A DNA stretch of 13,951 nt from JBIOHJ01 sp044448905 (GTDB taxonomy: Bacteria > Bacteroidota > Bacteroidia > AKYH767-A > OLB10): assembly GCA_044448905.1 (NCBI GenBank), contig JBIOHJ010000089.1:1-13951 (forward strand). The letters run 5' to 3'. The first letter of the stretch is position 1, and each line of letters opens with the position of its first letter. The notes beneath the pieces are model-generated. The model was not told where the DNA came from. It did no database searches and saw nothing but the letters and a program-made list of their open reading frames with translations. Positions 8,489 through 13,951 of the stretch are shown here, piece by piece. Position numbers and translations under genes: made by a program.

Positions 8489-8500
8489 GTAAACGTTTAC
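8489..8500. promoter_or_regulatory. Operator-like palindrome upstream of gmd
   Basis: GTAAACGTTTAC is a perfect 12-bp palindrome 44 bases before the gmd start. Its centre, AAACGTTT with a central CG, resembles operators bound by LacI/GalR-family repressors. Eight bases downstream lies TACTATTG (8508-8515), a seven-of-eight match to the -7 consensus TAnnTTTG and well placed for a start near 8522. The palindrome would then cover the spacer and -33 region, a normal position for a repressor. No regulator gene is in the window. It could be chance, since a few 12-bp palindromes are expected in 14 kb. Confidence 0.35.
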
Positions 8501-8544
8501 ATCAAACTACTATTGCAAACATTTTTCAAAACAAATATCATCTT

Positions 8545-9660
8545 ATGAAAACCGCATTAATTACAGGTATTACCGGTCAGGATGGAGCCTATCTTGCCGA
8601 TTTTCTTCTGAAAAAAGGATATATAGTTCATGGAATAAAAAGAAGAAGCTCGCTTTTTAATACCGAACGGGTTGATCATTTGTATCACGACCAGCATGAG
8701 AAAGGAGTTAAATTCAAATTGCATTACGGGGACCTGACTGATGCTGCAAACATGATTCGGATAATCCAGGAAACACAACCCGATGAAATTTATAACCTGG
8801 GTGCCATGTCGCATGTAAAAGTAAGTTTTGAAATGCCCGAATATACGGGCAATGCCGATGGGTTAGGGGCGCTTCGTATTTTGGAGGCGGTAAGATTGCT
8901 GGGCATGACCGAAAAATGTAAAATCTACCAGGCTTCTTCCTCCGAGCTATATGGATTGGTTCAGGAAATTCCGCAAAAGGAAACCACACCTTTTTATCCG
9001 CGATCACCTTATGCGGTTGCAAAATTATATGCCTATTGGATTATGGTTAATTACCGCGAAGCGTATAATATGTTTGCGACAAACGGAATTTTGTTTAATC
9101 ACGAATCACCGTTAAGAGGCGAAACATTTGTAACTCGAAAGATTACCCGTGCCGTTGCCCGCGTTGCACTGGGCTTGCAGGAAAATGTTTACATGGGAAA
9201 TATTGACGCAAAACGCGACTGGGGCCATGCTGCCGATTATGTGGAAGCCATGTGGCTTATGCTGCAGCAGCAGAAAGCAGAAGATTATGTGATTTCAACG
9301 GGTGTAACTACATCGGTAAGAGATTTTATTTCGAAAGCTTTTAATGAAGCCGGAATTGAAATTGAGTTTAAAGGAAAAAATGAAAATGAAGTTGCAACAG
9401 TTGTGAAATGCAACAACCCGCAATACCAGGTTCCAGCGGGCAAAAAGGTGGTGCTTATTGATAAAAAATATTACCGCCCAGCGGAAGTGGATTTACTGAT
9501 TGGCGATTCTACAAAAGCAAGAAATCAGTTGGGGTGGAAACCAAAGCACAATCTCGATTCGTTAATTAAAGAAATGGTAGCAGCTGATTTGAAATTATTT
9601 GGTAAAGAGAAATATTTGCGCGAAGGCGGACATGAGATTTTGAATTACCACGAATCTTAA
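8545..9660 (+). CDS. gmd: GDP-mannose 4,6-dehydratase
   Basis: Gmd converts GDP-D-mannose to GDP-4-keto-6-deoxy-D-mannose, the first step to GDP-L-fucose and related deoxyhexoses. The 371-residue protein is a short-chain dehydrogenase/reductase of the NDP-sugar epimerase type. It has the dinucleotide-binding loop GITGQDGAYLADFLL (8-22), the family segment IKRRSSLFNTERVDHLY (31-47), the active-site SSSELYG (131-137), and the catalytic YAVAK with Tyr156 and Lys160. NHESPLRGETFVTRKI, close to residue 190, is also typical of Gmd. No residue appears to be missing. The ATG is preceded by an A/T-rich stretch with no Shine-Dalgarno, as is usual in Bacteroidota. It is the first gene of a two-gene unit with fcl, which begins 8 bases downstream. 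A palindrome and a promoter-like octamer lie in the 60 bases before it. No mannose-1-phosphate guanylyltransferase is seen, so GDP-mannose must be made elsewhere. Confidence 0.97.
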   Translation: MKTALITGITGQDGAYLADFLLKKGYIVHGIKRRSSLFNTERVDHLYHDQHEKGVKFKLHYGDLTDAANMIRIIQETQPDEIYNLGAMSHVKVSFEMPEYTGNADGLGALRILEAVRLLGMTEKCKIYQASSSELYGLVQEIPQKETTPFYPRSPYAVAKLYAYWIMVNYREAYNMFATNGILFNHESPLRGETFVTRKITRAVARVALGLQENVYMGNIDAKRDWGHAADYVEAMWLMLQQQKAEDYVISTGVTTSVRDFISKAFNEAGIEIEFKGKNENEVATVVKCNNPQYQVPAGKKVVLIDKKYYRPAEVDLLIGDSTKARNQLGWKPKHNLDSLIKEMVAADLKLFGKEKYLREGGHEILNYHES

Positions 9661-9668
9661 GATTGCTG

Positions 9669-10610
9669 ATGATGAATAAAACTTCCAAAATATATATTGC
9701 AGGGCATCAGGGAATGGTGGGCTCAGCTATTCTAAGAAAGCTTTCAAAAGAAGGTTTCAAAAATATTGTTACTCGCACTTCATCCGAACTAGATTTACGT
9801 AATCAAAAAGCCGTTGAAGATTTTTTTGAAACAGACAAGCCCGAATATGTTTTCCTCGCAGCAGCCAAAGTAGGAGGGATTGTTGCTAATGATAAATTCC
9901 GTGCCGATTTTATTTATGAAAACATCAGCATTCAGAATAATGTTATTCATAACGCATATAAGCAGGGGGTTAAAAAGCTGTTGTTTCTCGGCTCATCATG
10001 TATTTATCCAAAACTTTGTCCGCAGCCCATCAAGGAAGAATATCTTTTAACAGGCTTGCTCGAACCTACCAACGAGCCGTATGCCATTGCAAAAATTGCC
10101 GGCTTAAAAATGTGCGCTGCCTATCACGACCAGTATGGATGCAATTTTATTTCGGTGATGCCAACCAACCTTTACGGACCTAACGATAATTACAACTTGC
10201 AAAATTCACACGTGTTGCCGGCACTGATAAGAAAGTTTTTCGAAGCAAAAGAAAATAATAAACCGTTTGTTGAATTATGGGGAACGGGTAAGCCCATGCG
10301 TGAATTTTTACATGCCGATGACCTTGCCGAAGCCTGTTATTTTTTAATGCTCAGTTATAATGACAAGGAAATAATAAACATTGGCACTGGTGTGGATATT
10401 ACGATTAAAGATTTGGCTGTGATGATTAAAAACATTTCAGACTATGAAGGGGAATTAAAATTTGATATTTCGAAACCCGATGGCACCCCGCGCAAGCTTT
10501 TAGATGTTTCAAAAATTCATTCGCTCGGATGGAAGCATAAAATTTCCCTCGAAGAAGGGATTAAAAAAATTTGGGAGGAAGTGAGTAAAAGGCAAATTGT
10601 TTTCGCATAA
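9669..10610 (+). CDS. fcl: GDP-L-fucose synthase (3,5-epimerase/4-reductase)
   Basis: Fcl (WcaG) epimerises GDP-4-keto-6-deoxymannose at C3 and C5 and reduces it with NADPH to GDP-L-fucose, using the product of the neighbouring gmd. Counting from the ATG at 9669 (313 residues), the motifs are IYIAGHQGMVGSA (8-20), the GSSCIYP active-site segment (108-114), EPTNEPYAIAKIAGLK with Tyr138 and Lys142, NLYGPNDNY, and MREFLHADDLA. These are highly specific for this enzyme. The frame is open from a TTG at 9663, but ATG at 9669 or 9672 is more likely; both put the Rossmann glycine loop near the N-terminus as in other family members. The gap from gmd is 8 bases, so the two are almost certainly one operon. 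The stop is 10 bases from the convergent stop of the acetyltransferase gene, leaving no room for a separate terminator. Confidence 0.97.
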   Translation: MMNKTSKIYIAGHQGMVGSAILRKLSKEGFKNIVTRTSSELDLRNQKAVEDFFETDKPEYVFLAAAKVGGIVANDKFRADFIYENISIQNNVIHNAYKQGVKKLLFLGSSCIYPKLCPQPIKEEYLLTGLLEPTNEPYAIAKIAGLKMCAAYHDQYGCNFISVMPTNLYGPNDNYNLQNSHVLPALIRKFFEAKENNKPFVELWGTGKPMREFLHADDLAEACYFLMLSYNDKEIINIGTGVDITIKDLAVMIKNISDYEGELKFDISKPDGTPRKLLDVSKIHSLGWKHKISLEEGIKKIWEEVSKRQIVFA

Positions 10611-10620
10611 AAAGTATCTT

Positions 10621-11088
10621 CTAAAGCGTATTGATTTGCTCCATAGATAATTTACAATCCACCCATTCCCCCTCAAAAGTGCAATTATATTTTTTATAAA
10701 AATCAATTGCGGGAGTGTTCCAGTCAAGCACCTGCCAGTGCATGGTACGCGCATTTATTTTTTTTGCTTCTGCGATAACAGATTCAAATAATTTTTTGCC
10801 AATGCCGTGCTTGCGCACTTTTTCGGTAACAATTAAATCTTCCAGGGAAAGCCCCTTACCGCGCCATGTGGAATATTTGATAAAATAAATTGCCATGCCT
10901 GCAATTTTATTTTCCGTTTCAGCAACAAGCAATCCGTACACAGGGTTTTCTCCGAAGCCGTCTTCAGCCATTTGTTCTACTGTGTTGGTAACAAGATATT
11001 CGCCTTTTTCATAAATAGCCAGTTCCATCATCAGGTTAAACACAGCGGACACATCAGTTTTGTTTCCTTTTCTTATTATTACATTCAT
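10621..11088 (-). CDS. GNAT acetyltransferase, SSAT-like (diamine/thialysine N-acetyltransferase type)
   Basis: This 155-residue protein is a single GNAT domain that uses acetyl-CoA to acetylate an amine. It resembles the eukaryotic-type spermidine/spermine N1-acetyltransferase (SSAT) group as I remember it: MELAIYEKG (21-29), EDGFGENPVYGLLVAE (42-57), WRGKGLSLEDLIV (75-87), and MHWQVLDWNTPAIDFYKK (116-133). The acetyl-CoA loop is RKHGIG (92-97). Tyr131 in DFYKK corresponds to the SSAT tyrosine proposed as general acid. The probable substrate is a polyamine or a lysine analogue; the sequence alone does not choose between them. It is convergent with fcl and divergent from the hydrolase gene, with no obvious link to polysaccharide synthesis. 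An exact -7-like octamer (TAACTTTG on this strand) lies 27 bases upstream, inside a tandem-repeat tract. Family call is strong; substrate is uncertain. Confidence 0.88.
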   Translation of the reverse strand: MNVIIRKGNKTDVSAVFNLMMELAIYEKGEYLVTNTVEQMAEDGFGENPVYGLLVAETENKIAGMAIYFIKYSTWRGKGLSLEDLIVTEKVRKHGIGKKLFESVIAEAKKINARTMHWQVLDWNTPAIDFYKKYNCTFEGEWVDCKLSMEQINTL

Positions 11089-11090
11089 AA

Positions 11091-11125
11091 AGTTTAAAGT
11101 TTAAGGTTTAAAGTTCAAAGTTAGA
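11091..11125. repeat. Five tandem heptads of AGTTTAA type
   Basis: Five consecutive 7-base units can be read: AGTTTAA, AGTTTAA, GGTTTAA, AGTTCAA, AGTTAGA. The first two are identical, units 3 and 4 each differ by one base, and the last differs by two. The tract fills the first half of the 68-base gap between the divergent acetyltransferase and hydrolase genes. It resembles the short tandemly repeated sequences with 7-base periods known from intergenic DNA of cyanobacteria, and probably arises by slipped-strand copying. Confidence 0.85.
11116..11123 (-). promoter_or_regulatory. Candidate -7 promoter element for the acetyltransferase gene, within the heptad repeats
   Basis: On the minus strand the octamer reads TAACTTTG, an exact match to the Bacteroidota consensus TAnnTTTG, 27 bases before the acetyltransferase ATG. 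It exists because the fourth heptad has C instead of T (AGTTCAA) and because the fifth heptad follows it. No TTG or TTTG was seen about 17-20 bases further upstream, where the AATTCGT repeats lie. Plausible but unproven. Confidence 0.35.
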
Positions 11126-11147
11126 AATTCGTAATTCGTTAATTCGT
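11126..11147. repeat. Three tandem AATTCGT heptads
   Basis: AATTCGT (11126-11132), AATTCGTT (11133-11140, one extra T) and AATTCGT (11141-11147) follow directly on the AGTTTAA-type heptads, giving two different 7-base repeat families back to back. A further partial unit, ATTC, runs to within four bases of the hydrolase ATG. The pattern is clear; a function is not known. Confidence 0.85.
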
Positions 11148-11155
11148 ATTCTTTG

Positions 11156-11920
11156 ATGAAACTGCACTTCCGCAAAATAGGCAACGGGCAGCCGTTAATT
11201 ATCCTACACGGATTATTCGGCTCTTCCGATAACTGGCAAACGCTTGGAAAAAAATTTGCTTCAACTGATTTTTCGGTTTACCTTGTTGATTTGCGCAATC
11301 ACGGTCACTCCCCACATAGCAGCGAACATAATTATAAAGTGATGAGCGAAGATATTTTGGAAATAATTAATGATGAAAATATTTCTCCTGTTTCAATAAT
11401 CGGACATTCGATGGGCGGAAAAACCGCCATGCAACTTGCATTAGATCATCCCGAAAAAATTTCAAACCTAATTGTGGTTGATATTGCTCCGAAAAAGTAT
11501 CCTTCACACAACAGTGAAATTGTAAAAGCATTGCTCACAGTTGATTTCGAAAAAACCAAAACAAGAAAAGAAGTTGAAAAGATTTTATCGGAAAAGATAA
11601 ATGATTATGGCTCGCTTCAACTTTTATTGAAAGGATTGTACTGGAAAGAAAACAATCAATTGGATTGGCGGTTTAATCTTAAAGCCATTCATACAAATCT
11701 TGAGATAATGAACGAAGAAGTTTCAGGATATGATTCCTTCAAAAAACCAACCCTGTTTATCCGTGGCGAAAAATCAAATTATATTTTGGATGATGATATC
11801 CTTCTTATTAAAAAATATTTTCCCGCAGCCGAAATAAAAACCACACCTGTTGCCGGGCACTGGGTTCATGCCGATAATCCGCAATGGTTTCTGGAAACTG
11901 TGATTTCGTTTTTAAAATAA
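11156..11920 (+). CDS. Alpha/beta hydrolase, YbfF-like esterase
   Basis: This 254-residue cytoplasmic protein is an alpha/beta-fold hydrolase close to E. coli esterase YbfF, judging by several matching segments: ILHGLFGSSDNW (oxyanion-hole HG near residue 18), VDLRNHGHSP, the nucleophile elbow GHSMGGK with Ser85, VVDIAP with Asp109, LDWRFN, and GHWVHA with His235. Ser85, Asp109 and His235 would form the triad if the YbfF arrangement I recall (acid after strand 6) holds. YbfF acts on short acyl esters and acyl-CoA in vitro; the natural substrate here is unknown. The frame also opens at TTG 11153, but ATG 11156 is the likely start. The gene has no Shine-Dalgarno and begins right after the AATTCGT repeats. 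It is convergent with the second Wzc-like gene across 32 bases. Family call is strong; a link to polysaccharide modification is only speculation. Confidence 0.9.
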   Translation: MKLHFRKIGNGQPLIILHGLFGSSDNWQTLGKKFASTDFSVYLVDLRNHGHSPHSSEHNYKVMSEDILEIINDENISPVSIIGHSMGGKTAMQLALDHPEKISNLIVVDIAPKKYPSHNSEIVKALLTVDFEKTKTRKEVEKILSEKINDYGSLQLLLKGLYWKENNQLDWRFNLKAIHTNLEIMNEEVSGYDSFKKPTLFIRGEKSNYILDDDILLIKKYFPAAEIKTTPVAGHWVHADNPQWFLETVISFLK

Positions 11921-11952
11921 TATCCGATGCCCTGTGTACGATGACTATTCAG

Positions 11953-13951
11953 TCAAACTTGCGATTTTGATCTGCGAAAAACTTTTTTGAAAAACGATTC
12001 TCTATGTTCTTCGTCATAATATCCCGATCCGCCATTCATATAACCATAATTGTGCCCGTAACTATATCCATAACGTTTACTGAAGCCCGAATCGTTTAAT
12101 ATGACGCAAATGTTTTTTAATTTTCCTTCTTCATACAATTCGTTTAGTGATTTTATAAAATCGTGCTTTGAAAAGTTCTCCCGGATAATGTAAACATTAA
12201 TATGCGAATATACCATCAGTTGCATGGCATCCGAAACAATGCCTAGTGGCGGAGTGTCCACGATAATGTAATCGTATCGCTTGCTGAGTTCTTCAAAAAA
12301 CTCTGACATTTCTTTTTTTGAAATTAGTTCAGCAGGATTTGGTGGCACTGGTCCCGATGAAATCAAATCGAGATTTTCCACATGAGTCTTACGGATGATT
12401 GAATCCAATGATGTCTGACCTATCAGGAAATTACTCATCCCTGATTCGTTGTTTAAATTAAAATCCTGGAATAATTTGGGCTTTCGCAAATCAAGCCCGA
12501 CAATAACTACCTTAAAATTCTGCATGGCAAGTACCGATGCCAGGTTAATAGAAACAAATGATTTACCTTCTCCTCCAACGGAAGAAGTAATCAATATTAT
12601 TTTCTTTTGCTCCCTTGCACCAAAAAACTGCAGGTTAGTACGAACCGAACGGAAAGCTTCTGAAATTGCCGATTTGGGCTTATGGCTTACCACCAGGTTA
12701 TCTGACTTCTTAAGATGCCCGATTACCCCTATTACCGGCACATCGGTAAGGCGGGTAATTTCTTCGCGGTTGCTAACCGTTGTTTTTAAGAGGTTGTTGA
12801 AAATAATAAATAATACCGGGATAATTACAGAAAGTAATAAGGCTATAGCCAGCAATAATTTTTTATTGGGTGCAACCGGCTCATCAAAAAGACTGGCTTC
12901 ATCCAATACCTTATTGTCAGAAATAACGGTGGCTTTTGCAATGCTGGTTTCGGCTTTTTTCTGCAACAAGTAAACATAAATATTCTGGTTTACTTCTACT
13001 TTCCGCTGAACACTTAATAGTTCGCGCTCAGTTTCAGGAATTTTCCTGATAAACGATTCGTAGCCTGCGATTTCACTATTTAAGGTTTTATTGGTGCTGT
13101 TTATGTTTTGCTGAATAGATTTAATATTTTCAATCAGTGAAGCACGCGTATCTTCAATTTGCTGATCAATAATTCGTATTGACGGGGCATTGTTCTTAAT
13201 CCCATACGAAAGGCTTTTTCGTTTTGCCTGCAACATCTGAAAATTCTGAATCAGTTCAATCAATAACGGATCGGGAATACCCAAACTGGACGGAGCCATT
13301 TGTGTGAGGTCTTTATTGGAAGTAACATAGCTCAAAAGATTATCAAGCGATTGTAATTCGATATCCGATTTAATTCGATCGGTTTCCACAGAATTTATTT
13401 TGTCGAGCAAGGCTTTTGATTCTGTGCTTAGGTCAACCGTTTTATGTTGTTCTTTAAAATCCTGCAACTCCTGTTCAATTTCACTAAGCTGCTGGCTGGT
13501 AGTTTTCAGTTGTTCATCAACAAATTTTATTGTTAAAGAAGCTACGGCAGCTTTATCTTTTATATCGAGATTAATATATGCTCTGCCAATTGCATTTAAA
13601 ATGTCAACAGCACGTTCGGGAACGTTATCATCATAGGTCATCACCACTATAGTAGCATCCTTATTCATGGTTTCAATCTGCAGGTTTTCCTGGATAGATG
13701 TTACCTGCTTATTAACAGAGTTGATTATAAATTCAAAATCAACCGAAGTATTTTCTGCATTTGCATTGGGATTTTTAGTAAGCGTTAAATTGAAATACTC
13801 TGTAGAAATCATTTCACCAAAAGAATGTTTGGCTGAATAGGAATAATCTTTTACAGCATCATCATCACACTCAACACTGAGGTTAAAATGATTTCCGTCA
13901 AGCAGCTTGACGCTGAATTCAATGTTATTAAATGCATTGTTCATATTATTG
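11953..13951 (-). CDS. Wzc-type polysaccharide co-polymerase / bacterial tyrosine kinase (paralogue 2), 5' end outside window
   Basis: A second Wzc/BY-kinase protein, with 663 residues visible from the first internal Met. The frame stays open to the window edge (two Asn codons precede that Met), and alignment with paralogue 1 suggests about 140 N-terminal residues, including the first membrane helix, lie beyond it. Numbered from the internal Met: periplasmic coiled-coil region about 130-350, membrane helix about 361-383, oligomerisation motif EAFRSVR (Glu429, Arg432, Arg435), Walker A SSVGGEGKS (Lys461), Walker A' IVGLDLRKP (Asp485) and Walker B YIIVDTPP (Asp563). Gly483 replaces the first aspartate of the usual DxDxR Walker A'. 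The tail carries a true tyrosine cluster, seven Tyr between 625 and 643, then a basic end (KKVFRRSKSQ). It is expected in the inner membrane controlling chain length and export. Its upstream neighbours, perhaps a Wza-like channel, lie to the right of the window. Confidence 0.93.
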   Translation of the reverse strand, partial: NNMNNAFNNIEFSVKLLDGNHFNLSVECDDDAVKDYSYSAKHSFGEMISTEYFNLTLTKNPNANAENTSVDFEFIINSVNKQVTSIQENLQIETMNKDATIVVMTYDDNVPERAVDILNAIGRAYINLDIKDKAAVASLTIKFVDEQLKTTSQQLSEIEQELQDFKEQHKTVDLSTESKALLDKINSVETDRIKSDIELQSLDNLLSYVTSNKDLTQMAPSSLGIPDPLLIELIQNFQMLQAKRKSLSYGIKNNAPSIRIIDQQIEDTRASLIENIKSIQQNINSTNKTLNSEIAGYESFIRKIPETERELLSVQRKVEVNQNIYVYLLQKKAETSIAKATVISDNKVLDEASLFDEPVAPNKKLLLAIALLLSVIIPVLFIIFNNLLKTTVSNREEITRLTDVPVIGVIGHLKKSDNLVVSHKPKSAISEAFRSVRTNLQFFGAREQKKIILITSSVGGEGKSFVSINLASVLAMQNFKVVIVGLDLRKPKLFQDFNLNNESGMSNFLIGQTSLDSIIRKTHVENLDLISSGPVPPNPAELISKKEMSEFFEELSKRYDYIIVDTPPLGIVSDAMQLMVYSHINVYIIRENFSKHDFIKSLNELYEEGKLKNICVILNDSGFSKRYGYSYGHNYGYMNGGSGYYDEEHRESFFKKVFRRSKSQV

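Noticed and set aside
8285..8544. JUMPStart/ops antitermination element or a small RNA in the divergent region.
   Set aside because: No GGCGGTAG-type ops core, no GC-rich stem and no terminator-like structure is present.
12449..12973. A long plus-strand open frame of 174 codons opposite the kinase domain of the second Wzc-like gene, with a similar frame of 110 codons at 6309-6641 opposite the first.
   Set aside because: The two antisense products resemble each other only because they mirror the same conserved kinase region of two paralogues. They have no start context and look like neither soluble nor membrane proteins of a known family.

Overview
The window looks like a chromosomal segment from a member of the Bacteroidota. 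It is AT-rich, starts have little or no Shine-Dalgarno sequence, and several intergenic spots match the Bacteroidota -7 promoter element TAnnTTTG. It also carries a characteristic gene trio: a short GT5-like 'glycogen/starch synthase', a DUF4270 lipoprotein and glmS. No rRNA, tRNA, CRISPR array, transposase, phage gene or restriction system was found. Coding density is high and no gap exceeds 300 bases; the longest, 8285-8544, is 260 bases.

Layout. (1) 26-4043, plus strand: the GT5-like protein lacking the catalytic C-terminal half, the DUF4270 lipoprotein, and glucosamine-6-phosphate synthase GlmS, with the last two only 4 bases apart. (2) 4066-8284, minus strand: a full Wzc-type polysaccharide co-polymerase/tyrosine kinase, then an ABC exporter that resembles the lipid-linked oligosaccharide flippase PglK. 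(3) 8285-8544: a divergent intergenic region with two perfect 12-bp palindromes and promoter-like elements. (4) 8545-10610, plus strand: gmd and fcl, the two-enzyme route from GDP-mannose to GDP-L-fucose. (5) 10621-11920: an SSAT-like GNAT acetyltransferase (minus) and a YbfF-like alpha/beta hydrolase (plus), divergent across a 68-base gap made largely of heptanucleotide tandem repeats. (6) 11953 to the right edge, minus strand: a second Wzc-type protein whose N-terminus lies outside the window.

Together the genes suggest the edge of a surface-polysaccharide locus. GlmS supplies glucosamine-6-phosphate for UDP-GlcNAc, Gmd and Fcl make GDP-L-fucose, an ABC flippase may move lipid-linked repeat units, and two Wzc-type kinases may control chain length and export. 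Glycosyltransferases, Wzy polymerase, a Wza outer-membrane channel and a cognate phosphatase are not in view.

Most of the content belongs to recognised families, and I do not see a clearly new system. The points most worth a second look are the pairing of a Wzc kinase with a PglK-like flippase, the two Wzc paralogues whose Walker A' motifs depart from consensus at different residues, the palindromes upstream of gmd, and the heptad repeats, one variant unit of which forms a promoter-like element.
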